The position numbers were made by a program, and so were the translations under genes. The notes below the pieces were generated by a model. It worked only from the letters and a program-made list of their open reading frames with translations, searched no databases and was not told the origin of the DNA. Positions 12,901 through 24,907 of a stretch of 64,000 nt of DNA are shown here, piece by piece. Numbering within the stretch: the stretch's first letter is position 1; every line of letters starts with the position of its first letter. The stretch comes from Apus apus (taxonomy: Eukaryota; Chordata; Aves; Apodiformes; Apodidae), in NCBI RefSeq assembly GCF_020740795.1, contig NC_067282.1:152010858-152074857 (forward strand), in the 5' to 3' direction.

Positions 12901-15900
12901 GGGTATGCACAGCTCTTGTTAAGGCTGGTGAAGCCACTGCCCACCACTGTACATGCATGTAGCCTGTGATATAACCTAAGGCATTGTGGAAAACATCATC
13001 TTGTTGCAGACTGTGCTAACACAAGACCCCAGGACCTACCTCTGTTCTCCAAGCTGAGGAAATGACAGTGGCCACTGTAAGAAGCTGAAGAGAGTCTGGA
13101 GTTGGGAAATGGGAAATTAGCTCAGGGGGCACATGCAGGAGGTTAGAAAGAGGCAGATTAAGGGCAGAGGAGACAGGCAAACAGGGAAAGTACAACGGGA
13201 AAAAGTTTGAGGAAGCTGAAAGAGATGGGAAGGAGTGAGAGGGAACAACCAAGAGCTGAAAGAAGTTGGGCAGAGGGGAGTATGTCATCCTGTGATCATG
13301 TGTTCAAGGCCAGGTTGGATGGGGCTTGGAGCAATCTGGTCTAGTGGAAGGTGTCCTGAAAGAGGGGTTGGAACTAGATGATCTTTTAGGTTCCTTCCAA
13401 CCCAAACCATTCTATGATTCTATTATTCTATGTTTGCTGACGTGTCTGCTCTTGCTTCTTTAATCAGATGGCAGATCCATCCACTACATCCTTCCTCCAG
13501 TCCCATATGCTTGCAGATGTGTAGCATGTGGCACTCTGCCCCTTGCAAACATCCTTTCAAACACCAGACACACAAAACTAGACCTGACTCTGCCAGAAAC
13601 TAATGTGTGGCCATGTTCCTCGTCCCCAAAGGCTCCCATACTCACCAGCTGCACTGCTCACCTGGCCCATGGCACCATCTTGCTTGCCAGCTTGTGGCTG
13701 ATGCAGAACCCAGCCCCTCCTGTGGCAAACCAGAAGCTCACAGATTTCTGGAGAGAAACAGCAGAGAAAAATCAATGGCAGAGGCTCAGACAATATCATA
13801 CTCCCTGACATGGGAGTGCTGGAAACCCAACTTGATGCCAGGATAAACACAGCCCTATTGTCACCCCAGAACCCTGACTGCTGCCCAGAAGAAGGACTTG
13901 CCAGCAGTACAGCATGGATTTTGACTTTCTCATATTTAGAGTGGCCAAGTTCCTGCTGGCAGCAGCAGGTGGGCTGTCCAAGGCAGGCTTATCTCCTGGC
14001 AGACCAGTGCCCAAAGGCACAGCAGAGATGTGAGACTCTTCCCCTAGGTAGATTGGATTGAGTCAACATCTACAACCATGCTCAGACAAGACTGGTGAGT
14101 TTTCAGCTGTTGCCTGTTGCTTTGGGGACCTGTGTCTCTCTGGGATGCAGCTATGGCCAATGAGCCAGAGCACCAAAAACCAACCCATTGGCCCTTGCAC
14201 CACCACCACCAGCTGTACCGTCTGGTTGTTTGGCAGCGTTTCAGAGGCCCGGATGGGTCGGTTCAGGCTGGGTTTCCCCAGGTAAATGTCCCACGTCGCA
14301 GAATAGGATGACAAGAGCTTCAGGAGGGCCTGAGGGTTCAGGTAGTTGTCGTCATCCAAATGGCAAAACCAGCTGGGGGGAGATGGGAACAAAGACATAA
14401 GATGTTTGTGTTAAGGAGGGTGCATCTTGCTCTCAGGGGTACCCCTTGTGGTAGCCCTGCCTCACCTCCGGCCACTGGCCCAGAAGGCATCAAACTCAGC
14501 AGCCATCTTGCAGGAGAGGGCCAGGTGGCTGTGTTCTGCAGAGCAGTTGGTGAAGACCACATGGTTGCCTGCCAGGAGAGAGAAAGCTGTGGCTCAGGCC
14601 AGCCTACTTCACACAGTCATGGAGAGGACCTCTGAGTGGGAGGGAAGGGGTTTGTTCACAGTCAACCTCCTCACACCCCCAAAACAGGTATCCAAGCCCA
14701 TGGTGAGATGGGCTTCATCCTTCCCCCTACCAAGAGATGAAACCTGGAGGAAGCCAAGCATCTTGGCCAAGACTAGACACCTGCCAATCGCACTTCCATC
14801 CTGCCCACTGCTAGCCAGGGTGTGGAGGCTGAAGGCCTCTCTCATGGGCTGCTTCCACCCATGGCTGCTTTCAGGCAGAGTACACCCTGCCTCCAGTTGG
14901 CTGCATGCCCTGGGGTAAGCCAGGTAAACCAAATCATCACTGCTGCAGCTTGGGGTCCTCCCACAGGACATGGCGAGGGATGTGCTTCAAGAGGCACGGC
15001 TAGCACAGGAGAGACAGCCTTCATATCAGATTCCCTCCCAAGGCGGTGACATTTCAGAGGCTGAAGGTGAGGGGAGGGTTGTTATAGGACAGGTTGTTAC
15101 CCATTCTCCTTTTCAGGGCATCGTCTTCTTCATCGGTGAAGACGTAGGTCTGGGGAAATGAGGAAAAGAGGTTACTTTCAGGGCTGAAGCTGGTGCTGCT
15201 CCTTACCATTCATCCCCTTCTGGACATGCTCATCACGGTCACCCCACTGCTGCTGCGGTGCCTCCCTCCCAGACAGCAGTGGTGCAGAGGGACAGTCACA
15301 CTCCCCCTTCCTCCACAGTACAATCATCAGCCCTTCTGAGGCTTCATTTCCACTCTCCCACCCTCTCCCTGCTTAGGACCAGGGAGAATGGGACCTATGA
15401 CACTGAGCCAGGGGCTGAGGGAGCCCTGGCTTCGGTGTCGGTGGCAGAAAAATAAAAGCACTGTGGTTGAATGATGCTGGGGTTAAAAGGAGAACATCTG
15501 TTTGTGTGTTAACTTTGCACAGCCCCCTGCTGCTTCCCGCCTTCTCTTCCTCTTCCTCCACCCCCAGGCCTCTCTAATCCCCTTCACTGCCTTTATGTGG
15601 CACATCTCCCCCCCTTCAGCACCAGGCGGGGATCAGGGCTGGTGGAGAAAAGCTTCCCTCAGGCAGAAAATGAGCTTTCATGAAATCAAAAAGGAGTCGC
15701 GAGCCATAAACAGTCTTTCCACCAGCTGCCCACAGGCTGGTTAAATGCAGCACCTGTGCAGGGACAAAAGAGAGGCCACCAGACAACAGCTCCAGGAGCT
15801 GTCATCGCTCCCAAAGGCTCTGACGAGGAGACTCCACATATCCCCACACCCACCCAGCATTTGGGAGATACGGGCCCCATCAGGAGGATGTGGCGAGAGA

Positions 15901-18900
15901 AACATTCTGTACGTAAAAGAAGATGATGAAGGACCCTCAGAGACCACCTGGCTTGAGCAGACACAGCAGGTTGGTTTCATTGCCTCAGACATAGGCACTG
16001 CAGTGACTCAGTGAAACCACCCTCCAACAGCTGAGCTGCAGCAACGGGCCACACACACAGTCCCACCCCCACCAGAAAAGTCTCTTAGTTAAAACCACTT
16101 TCAAGGTGACCACGGGATGAGAAGCAATTAGCCAAGACTCAGGTAAAGGAGTTGCTCTGGGTCAGGGGACCACAGCACAGCCTCAGGCAAGGCAGGGATT
16201 GTCAGTGGCACGGGATTTCCCTCGCCAGCATCCCCGAGCCAGATGTTTCTATTATGACGAATATTTCATCTTCAGAAAAAAAAACAAAACACTGAAACTT
16301 TCTGACATTTTCAAAAAAAAACCCAAGAAATGTTGTTGCTGGGAATGACTTGCCTACAGCCATAAAGCTGACTAGAAATCATGTGCCTAATAAACAGCAT
16401 ATCCAATTGACTTCAAACTGGAATATGTGTATTTTCCCAGATTTTCTATTTGTGAAAGTATTCCAAGGTTCTTACTTTCCTCTTGATGCAAGGTGGGAAA
16501 TGTTTTTTTTGCAGATACCAAACATGACCCAAGGATGAATTACATTGTCACCACAGTGAATATCAGACTGTCCAAAATAACTGGAAAAATGAGACTATGA
16601 GTGTGGGGACCAGTTAAATCTGATTTCTCTGGGTTTCCCAAGCTCTAATCTCCAGCACTCCAGAGATGCTGGACTATGTGCCCTGGCTCTGTCCTGAAGG
16701 AGATCACAACAGTACCAGCAGCTGCCTGCACCTTGGTCTCTCCATCCCTCGTGCCCCTGAGAGTGGGCAACCTGAAACAGCAGCTTCTACTGTGCATCCA
16801 AGGGACCAGTGCTGTGTGTCCCTCTGCAAAGCTACACATGATGGCTGGGACGGGACAGAGAGAAGAAGGGCCTCAGCTAAAAACCTGCCTGGAGACCATT
16901 TGGCACAGTTACACAAGTCTTTATCAAGGAGACACCAGCTGCTCTTGACTATTGTAACAGAGTCTGGCAGAGATTCAGAAGGTCTCTGTGGCCCCGCCAG
17001 ACCTCTTCTCCCTACTGGGGACATGCAAGCAGAGAAACACCTGGTGTCACTAGTGCCCCTGCAAGCAAATGGGATAGACAGAAGCAGCCTCCCCATCATA
17101 TCTACCTTCCTGTTCTCCAACAGACCATCCATGGGGTCATGCAGGATCTCCCATCGTGGTGCCTCAGTGTGCTGAGACTGTGCCAGGATGGCTCAGCCCT
17201 ACTGTGGGGCAGCCAATCTAGGCCTGAGAAGGGCTGCAACACAGAAAGCATCCCTCCATTCTGGAGTGGAGAAGCAGGCGGGGTGGGAAAGGATGTGTGT
17301 GGGTGGCTGTGAAAGCACTGACATGAAGCCACCGGTGTCACATGGCTTTGCCTGTTGGTTCTCCATGAACATAAGAGCCCATGCAATGGATAAACACCAG
17401 ACTTTGAGACCTCCTCACCCCCGATTAGGAGAGTATCCTAGCAAGTAAAAACTAGGAAAAGGGAATAAAGACGTAGAATCTGACAATCCAGGGCCATGTT
17501 CATGTCCCAGGCTCCCAGGGAAACCCTCCTCTGGGAAGAAACCCCTTCCTCAATGCAAACACCTCCACAGGGTTATTGTTGTGTCCTGCCCTGCAAACGG
17601 ATTCAAAATCTACAGTGTGTTTACAACACAGAACTTGTGAAAACAGTTCAGGATGGGTCATTCAAACATTTCATTTCAGTCAGTTGGATGTCTGGGTTTC
17701 TGAAAGAAGGGGACATGCTAGAACTTGTTTACATCACCAAACAAAATGCTGTTTCAGACCAGAAACCTAGACTTACCTCCACCAAAACTACAGGGACCAA
17801 GAATCTAAGCCACTCCAAGATGCTGCCCAGCCTAAACAATCATCAAAACCAACACTTGTTGAGATTAAACCTTTTCTGAGGAAACGGCCTTTCACTGAAA
17901 TGACTTTGACATCAAGCTCCACGATTGTTGTGGATCAGTTCTCAAGAGGCAGAGTGTGGTCCAGCAATGGGTGCTCACCTCACACTACCCCATCTCCCAC
18001 CAGCTGCATATCTTCTGTTCTGTTTAAACAGTGCAGTTTCAGGGAACATCTCTCTTTCTTATTGTCTACCCCTGATAGAGTCTGACCTAAAGGACTTTTA
18101 ATTTGGCTCTTGCAGCCTGTCCTAGTCATAAAAACCACAGATGTTCCTGCCTCCTGTTACAGTCACCTAGACCTGACCTGTGAGGTCTGGGTTGCTTCCT
18201 CCGGGATAACACCATGCAGGTAATGAGCTCTGAAACCAGGTTTGGCATCAGCAGCATGGCCAGCTACTAAAATTTCTCCAATGGCCACCTGCAGAGGACC
18301 CACTGTCTTCAGCCATGAGTCAAGGTAAGCAAGACAGTGGGTCAGCCCTAGGAGAGGGTAGTCTCTGCACATCAGGGCTTCTGAGACTTGGATCTTTCCA
18401 AAACTGGCTCCTGAAGCCTGTGTCTCTCCATAAAGACTCAGTAATAGGAGGTCTGGTGCCCTGTCCCTGCCCCCACAACAATTAAATGTCCTTTGCAAAT
18501 TGAGAGCTCTCTTTTATTTTTTGCTAAGGGAGGCTTCTAAATGGTCAGTTTTTCAAAACTAACCCTTTCCCCTACCTCCAAAAACCCCCTCCAGCAGCAT
18601 TTCAAAAACACCAAATGCTTTTGACTTTCATGTACTTCTCTTTACCTCCCTCTCTGTTCCCGCTCCCTTGCCCTGAAGGCCATTTAGTTTAAAAAAGCAG
18701 AAGAAAAACATGGAAAATTGAGGTGAGGGGGAGGAAAACACTGAGCTTGTAGCAAAAATTTAACAACAATGAAAAAATACTGGTTAGAAATGACTGACAC
18801 TCCTGCTCTGCCCTTCCTTCCGATTCTCATGCTCAGTCTGTGAAGCTTTCCTAGAGGCTGGCAGTAGCATGGAAATTCCAACATCTCTTCCCAGGTTTGG

Positions 18901-20753
18901 ACATAATTTGCCTGCCAAACAGAGAGGGTCAGATGAATGTGGGAAACTGGTATCTAATTCCTGTCATCAGTGGACTGGCCACGCATCTATTTCTCAAAAA
19001 AAGGAGGAGGGAAAGGTGAGCTGCTCCTTAAAAACCCACTCCAAATGCCCCCATCACAATATGGCAATGCCAGTGCAGCAGTGGGGGTTAGGTTGCTCCA
19101 AAGAGCTGCTGGGCTGAAGTCAGGTGGAGAGGAGAAGTGCATCTGGAAGAGGAAGCAGGGCATCTCAGATGCTGAGAGGGACATGCAGACAGAGAGGAAG
19201 TGTGCTCAAAATAGGACGTGGCTTCCTGTGACAACTGCAGCAGACCAGACAGTTGCAGCACAATGAAGTGGAAAACCACCCTTACCCAGAAAACCCTGCA
19301 TTGCTTCAAGCCCTCTCCTGTCTGATACCTCTGCCACCATCCCCCTCCCTCGCTGGGGCCCGAAATTGTCTCCTAGGCACCCATCACACATAGGCAGAGG
19401 CAAAAAAACAGAACAACCTTGTAGGGGCAGCCACAAGATTTCTTCTTTCTTGAGGAGCAGCTCTGCAAGGGAGAGAAAGAAGTCCCCGGGCTCTGGGGAG
19501 TACTTCTGCCCACCAGCAAGCCAGTCTGCACAGCACCAACAACGTGGTGCCCCACATCAGTTCCTCCAACAGGAAGGAAACTCTCCAAACTCTGCTTTAG
19601 CAAAGAGTGAAAACATTAGACCCTCCATTAAAAAGAAAACAAAACAGCAACAACAACAACAAAACTTTGAAAGTCAAATACAGACCCACATCACTTCAAG
19701 ATCACGCGCATGGAGGGATCTGCCCAAAAAAGCAAGGCATGGATTGTGCTGATTAAATTAGTTATTTTTTCAGGACAACACTGATGTGCTGGGAAGCAAA
19801 GAGGGCTACAAACACACCTCCTGCACCTGTGTCCTGCAGCCCTGTTCCCCTGCACGCTGCACCACAACGTCCTGGGGGAAAGGGTGCCCTGGTGCAAGGC
19901 AGGAGTCCTGTTGAAGGGCTGGGGGGAGCCACTCAGCTCAAAACCTAGCAAACTCAAGGCACTAGGTGGTAGAAAACCACCATTTTGTACAGACCCGGGA
20001 CAGTCTGTGCTCTCAGTCTGGTGGGGCCCAGGCAGTTTGTGGTCCCCAGAGTTACTGAAGAAAAAAGGGAAATTAAACCCCCTCCGCTTCAAGCTGAAAG
20101 AGTCCGGCTTAGGTTAGGGGCAGGTGATGCCTGCTAAGAGCACTCATCCAGACTTGATGGGAAGGGCCCACATAAGCTCTTCATCCTCTCGGCCAGCCTT
20201 TCCCATGAACCAGCTGCTGGTGAAACATTTTACTGGGTAGCATCCCCCTTCCAATGCAAACAGAAGCAGGAATTAGGGAAAATGAGACTAAGTCCTGGGT
20301 GGGATTGCAGTGCCCAGCTTTCCCTTCCATTGATCTTTATGCCTTCCACCCAATCCACTAGCTGTTACCAAACACCCCCTCTCTAGCCCAAATCCACACA
20401 CTCACCTGCTCTGTTGCTCGGGATATCCACGTGTCCAGGAGCAGCTCCATCCTGCTCCGGTGAAATCTCTTGGTTGTCTTCACAGCAATGAAAATGTCCG
20501 CAAGGGTCAGGCTTCCCTCAGCCCGGTACCCCTCCAGAGGATGAACTTGCAGATCCTTCTGACCCCTGCCACCGCCTCCCGGGGCACCCTCTGGGCCCAC
20601 TTTGCTTTGCCTCTCTGGCTTGCCCCCTCCCCGCTCCCCGGGCCCTGGGTACCTAGCCATTTCCTGAGCCCCACGGTGCCGCACGGAGAGGACAGCCACG
20701 CTGGCAAGGAAGACAGCAGCTCCAGAAAGGCCACGGATGAGCCGACGGCCCAT
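9909..20753 (-). CDS. MFNG: Beta-1,3-N-acetylglucosaminyltransferase manic fringe (eight coding exons)
   Basis: Fringe enzymes add GlcNAc to O-fucose on EGF repeats of Notch in the Golgi and so tune Delta versus Jagged signalling. Eight exons (20406-20753, 15101-15149, 14466-14568, 14219-14372, 13662-13747, 11363-11528, 10806-10891, 9909-9975) join with matching phases into 1,059 bases, 352 residues plus stop. Residues 8-24 form a type II signal anchor. Residues 27-80 are a Gly/Pro-rich stem. The catalytic DDD is at 173-175, [12 protein letters not shown] at 223-234 and [14 protein letters not shown] at 258-271. NCS (140-142) and NQT (216-218) are N-glycosylation sequons. The chosen ATG has G at -3 and +4 and directly precedes the anchor. 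Sequence match and the CARD10 neighbour favour manic over lunatic or radical fringe. The protein is about 30 residues longer than the 321-residue human one, mostly in the stem. Confidence 0.96.
10806..10891 (-). CDS. MFNG: MFNG coding exon 7
   Basis: An 86-base exon encoding [19 protein letters not shown] and FSPQEDPS. The acceptor is TTGCAG| and the donor |GTACGG, leaving in phase 2. Confidence 0.96.
11363..11528 (-). CDS. MFNG: MFNG coding exon 6
   Basis: A 166-base exon encoding [20 protein letters not shown] and [11 protein letters not shown]. The donor is CAG|GTGAGT, phase 0. The preceding intron contains two CR1 fragments. Confidence 0.96.
11894..12533 (-). mobile_element. CR1 LINE fragment, 3' half
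   Basis: A reverse-oriented CR1 inside the intron between MFNG exons 5 and 6. The minus strand encodes the family's ORF2 C-terminus ([34 protein letters not shown]). It contains a palindrome absent from other CR1 copies (see 11926-11959). Confidence 0.95.
11926..11959. repeat. Perfect inverted repeat, 16-bp arms, 2-bp loop
   Basis: The left arm TTTAATATCACAAGCT (11926-11941) and the right arm AGCTTGTGATATTAAA (11944-11959) are exact reverse complements separated by CA. It lies near the 3' end of a CR1, where other copies instead carry CR1 sequence leading to GTTAACC. Confidence 0.97.
13301..13432 (+). mobile_element. CR1 LINE fragment, 3' end
   Basis: A short CR1 tail running from GTTCAAGGCCAGG to the terminal CTATGATTCTATTATTC-type repeat. 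It lies in the intron between MFNG exons 5 and 6, antisense to the gene. Confidence 0.95.
13662..13747 (-). CDS. MFNG: MFNG coding exon 5
   Basis: An 86-base exon encoding [20 protein letters not shown]. It begins after CTCCAG| and ends at |GTGAGC in phase 2. [12 protein letters not shown] is a hallmark of the fringe family. Confidence 0.96.
14219..14372 (-). CDS. MFNG: MFNG coding exon 4 (DDD catalytic motif)
   Basis: A 154-base exon carrying [10 protein letters not shown], the metal-binding DxD-type motif, then [15 protein letters not shown]. The donor is the less common |GTACAG, phase 0. Confidence 0.96.
14466..14568 (-). CDS. MFNG: MFNG coding exon 3
   Basis: A 103-base exon encoding [14 protein letters not shown] and [12 protein letters not shown]. 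It enters in phase 1 and leaves in phase 2, between TGGCAG| and |GTGAGG. Confidence 0.96.
15101..15149 (-). CDS. MFNG: MFNG coding exon 2
   Basis: A 49-base exon encoding [16 protein letters not shown] plus the first base of a Gly codon. It is flanked by CCCCAG| and |GTAACA. It matches the fringe segment that follows the DTW-SR-EQ motif. Confidence 0.95.
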
Positions 20754-21500
20754 GGCTCCCAGATTGTTCACCTGCTGCAGCCGGTGTCCTACCAAAAAAA
20801 GGGCAACCTCTGCCCGTACCTCCACGGGAAGCTGTCCACTCTTCTCAAAGCCTCCAAAGGGGCAGGATAAAGCCAAGGGCGAGTTCTGAATTAAGACGTG
20901 GCCAAGGAATAAGGTGCGTGAAGACCCAAAAGCCACAGAGACAGCAGCTTCAGAGGATATCAGTGAAGCGGGGAGAATTTTCACAGGCTAAGAAGGCTTG
21001 ATGACCCAGCGAGGCAGGGACACAAGACGGGAAAACACTCCGAGGCGACTGGCAGGTGGCTGGCAGAGCCTGTCAGGAGGAAAGTGAGCATCCCCGCTCC
21101 CCGTGGAGATGCCGAGGGTCCCAGGCTGGGGATCGAGGGGGCAGATAAACCAGATCAGAGCCACCAGCGGGGAATCTGGACCGAAAGCACCTGCTCCTCA
21201 GAAGCCACCGGCCTGCACAGCCCAGGCGGAGGCTGCGGGGCGCGGGGCTGCGGGGCAGGGGTCCGGTGCCACGCGTGCGGCGGGGCTGCCGCTCCACCTG
21301 CTCCCTCCCGGCAGCTCGTCCCGGCTCCCCGCCAGCCCCGGCCCCCGGCCCGGCCCCGGTCCCGCCTCCGGGCTCCGGGGCGGGGCGCCAGCCCCGGGGG
21401 AGGAAGAGGATGAAGGAGGGTGGAGGATGGAGCGGGGGGAGCCCCGGGTCTGACGGTGGGTTTGTCTCACCCAGAGCACGGCCAGGCTGGGATAACTGGG
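20400..21500 (-). promoter_or_regulatory. MFNG: CpG-rich 5' region and likely promoter of MFNG
   Basis: CpG density rises in exon 1 and peaks at about 21190-21400, which contains GC boxes such as GGGGCGGGGC at 21377-21386. No clear TATA box is seen. The position just upstream of the start codon suggests a CpG-island promoter; the exact start site cannot be read from sequence. Confidence 0.65.
20406..20753 (-). CDS. MFNG: MFNG coding exon 1
   Basis: Encodes residues 1-116: signal anchor, stem and the start of the catalytic domain ([29 protein letters not shown]). The donor is CAG|GTGAGT, phase 0. The reading frame stays open upstream to another ATG at 20984. Confidence 0.95.
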
Positions 21501-24025
21501 AGGTGACGAGCAGCTGAGCTGAGAGGACAAACCTGTTGCTTGACTGTTTTTCCCGCTCCTCTGTGCCGGTCCAGCGTGATCCCTGCAGCCCTGCTCAGCC
21601 CTGTGCTCTGGTGGGAGGTGAGACTCGGATGCAGGTTCAGGTGAAGTTAAGGCACTGGGGTCCCATCTTGTTCTTGGGAAGAAAAATGTTTTCCCAGGAA
21701 TTCCAGCCCCAGACTTTTCCTGTGGTGCACTGCTCTGAATTGGAGCCCCTGCCCTTTAAGCCCACACAGCCTCCCCAGAGCAGGACTGTGTGTCCCCTGC
21801 TGCCCCTCATGTGTCCCAGAGTTTCAAACTGGGGTCTGACCCCTACTTCTGACACCCATCTCCCCAAACCCTGACCTTGACTCCTAGAGGTCTTCCCTCT
21901 GCTTCCAGCCACCATCCCTGCCCCACACCCCATCTCGCATCCCCACCGGGGATGCCTGCGGACCAGCTGCTGCACAGGTGGCTGCAGAGCCAGTGACACT
22001 CACAGCAATAGGTACACCAGCACCAGAGTGGGAAGGAGAGCCTGCCACCTCCCTCTCCATGTCCATGGCTCAGCATTTACCATCAGGTTTATATCCCACC
22101 CAGGTCTTCACCCCCTGTAGCAGGGCTGAGCTCAGCCACTTGTCCCTTGTGGTTCTAGTGCTGTCCAAGATGATGCTTGCTTTTCCCCTTCCTCAGGCAA
22201 GGAAGGGCATGTCCTTTCCCTTCATGGAGAACCTTAGAGAGCCCCACAGGCATGACAGCAAACTGGCAGCTCCAGCTCCCTTCACCACCACTACCACACA
22301 CCCCCCCACACACACCTTTGGGCATGGCTGTGTATCTCTCAGCTCTCAACAAGGCCAAAGAGGCCAGGAGGGCAGTCTGGGACCGTGACACAGAAGATGC
22401 TAAGCATAGTTGAGCAAGTCGTGCATGGAGAAGGATTTCTTCAAGAAGAGAGATATCAGAGACTCACAAAAGGCATGAGAGCCTGGCTACCCCCCCACCT
22501 GGTCAAAGAGCACCACAGACAGGAATTTTGGGGTCAGCACCACAGATTGCTGCATGCTGTTGCTGTTTCAGTTGGATATGGAGTGGATGACCATGAAGGT
22601 CCCCTTCACACTACCTCTAGGCCACTTAACAGAGCAGCTGGGGGTTACAGAGGAGCAACCAGCCCAGGAGGGGGATGATACCTGCACCCCCACCCCAGCT
22701 TCCCTGTGCAGCGAATGTGGGGACAGCAGGATGGGATTGCTCTACATAGGCTGCCAAAATCAGGGCGCCTCCTCAGGGAGCTGAGAGCTGTGGGCATTCA
22801 ACCTCAGCATACCAGAAAAATAAATACAAAAAGTCGTAAGATGGGGACCCAGGGGAAATGGGGGAAGGGAAACGGCATCATGTGGCAAAGGACCCCCCTC
22901 CCCCGTGCACTTGTCAGATCATGGGACCTTAGAAAAGGGGGTCAGGGCAGGGATTACAGTCCCTCTGTTCCACATTCCTACCATGTGTTTGGACACAGAT
23001 GCTTTCCAGGTACACAGGGAAAACCTCCCTGCAGGGCTAAAACCATGTACTTAGCTTCCCCAGACCTTGGACACACACTTTCACCCCAGCCATGTCCCTG
23101 GCTACAACTTATTTCTTTTGTAAGGAAGAAACCACTGAATCCACTTCTCCCTCCTCCTCCTATGTATTTCGCTGAGTCTCCAGGACTCCTAGCCTTCCCC
23201 TGAAGCAAGAACATCTCCAGAGCATCTCCCATATCCCTCTGGAGGGTCCCTGCAGGTTTTATTTTTAGTTGGAGTAGCAATACTTTCTTACACTGATTTG
23301 GGGCAGGGGGGTGGGGAGTCATTCCCTTTCAGGCCTTGCATTACTGCAGGATTGGGAAGCTGCTGTGACCTACCCACTGCCTCAGCACTAAGTTCTGGGA
23401 CTGCTCCCATGGCTTGCCACTGCTCCTGAACCAGAAGTTCACCTCTCTGAGAACTTCAGCTGCACACCAGCATCCCTAGGCACCTGTAAAGGCAGCTTCC
23501 GTGGATCCCAGGCATCCTGCAGGATCTCCCAGCCCCAGCCTAGGAAATAATCCAGGAGGGAAAGGGGGACAAGGGCAAAGGATCCTCAGTGACATCCCTA
23601 AAAGATACACAAATACTACTCAAAGCTACTTTATATGGAGCATGATGCCAGGAAGTGTAACAGGTCAGAGCCAACCATGTACAAATCAGAACAAGGTGAA
23701 CACATCTTGCACTGTGAGACACCTCTTACTTCTGGGGTGCCAGGGATGGGAAGGGCATTCAGTGCCTAATCCTGAACTGGGGTGGGACTGGCTGACCCCT
23801 CATCAGGACAGAGACCCCAAATTGCTGCAGCTCTGCCGGGGCAGAGTGGCAGCCTGGAAAGAGCTGGTGGCATCCCAGGGTGACACACACACAGCCTTGC
23901 CAGTCCCCTGCCTGGAGGGAAAAATCTTGCTCCAGGTGACTTGTTACAGGGGCTATCACAAGGCTGTTACAGCTGGTAATTGGTGCCCAGGGCTGCTAAT
24001 TGCCTTCTGCCTGTTACCTAACCCG

Positions 24026-24071
24026 TGACTCATTCCTCTGAGCAGGCAGCCACACCCCCAGGAGTTATAAA
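24026..24071 (+). promoter_or_regulatory. AP-1-like site and TATA box, candidate plus-strand promoter
   Basis: TGACTCA (24026-24032) lies about 35 bases before TATAAA (24066-24071), with a CCACACCCC KLF-like box between them. The spacing is typical of a compact inducible promoter, but no known gene starts here and chance is possible. Confidence 0.3.
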
Positions 24072-24889
24072 GGTGGGTTGGGGTGGCCAGGGCAGTCAGG
24101 GGGTCATTTATGCTTGCCTTGCAGGCTTCTGCCCTATTTCTCACCCGTGTCCAGAACAAGTTGAAGCTGGATTTCAGAAGCCTCAGGGGAAACACTACAG
24201 ATAAAGACAGGCCCTGAAAGAAGGCTAGGAGCAGGCGAGGCCATGCTGCCCGCTGCCTGGAGAGCCAGGCAGTGCCAACCTCCCTCCCAGCAACCTTCTT
24301 TTGCCTTCCTTTCTCTCCAGCTTGCGACACTGCTGGTCCAGAGAGGTATTGGGGGACATCTGTGTATTAGGGGGGAGCTTGCAAGTGCCAAGATGGGGGC
24401 ACAGAGGCTGCCCAAAATGGGGGGGGCTTGCTCTTAATCACCCTCAGCTTAGGCCATAGGGATGGGGGTGGTTCCCGGGGCCAGCAGAGGCTGGAGGAGT
24501 TGCCAAGCCCTGAATTAGAGAGCCTCATTAGAGAGCATTCTCCCTGCATACCCAAGCACTACTTTTTTTTCCTGTGAAGATACAAACTCTAATCTCCAAA
24601 TCCATGCCAGGGTGAATGGGAGATTGCCTTGGGACTTATCATCATCTCAACAAGACTACCCCTTTGTTTGCCTGCAGGGCAAGAACCCTCCCAGGGGTCT
24701 GGCTGTGTCAGGATGCTCAGGCTGCAGCCTCTGGAGTGGGTGTCCTTTGGGAGCTTTCATCTGGAGCCATGTGTTACACCAGCTCCCCCTTCCCCGGGAG
24801 GAGAGCTGCATCGCTCCAGGGCAGAGCTGGGACTTTGCTCTACATTTTAGTAACTGTAAGTTAAAATATTTTCCTTTTTCTTTCCTTCT

Positions 24890-24907
24890 CCCCCCCCCCC
24901 CCTTCAG
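24890..24907 (+). other. Strong splice-acceptor-like sequence
   Basis: A long T/C tract with 13 consecutive C (24890-24902) ends in TTCAG at 24907. This is an excellent plus-strand 3' splice site in form, yet no recognised gene uses it. Confidence 0.4.
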
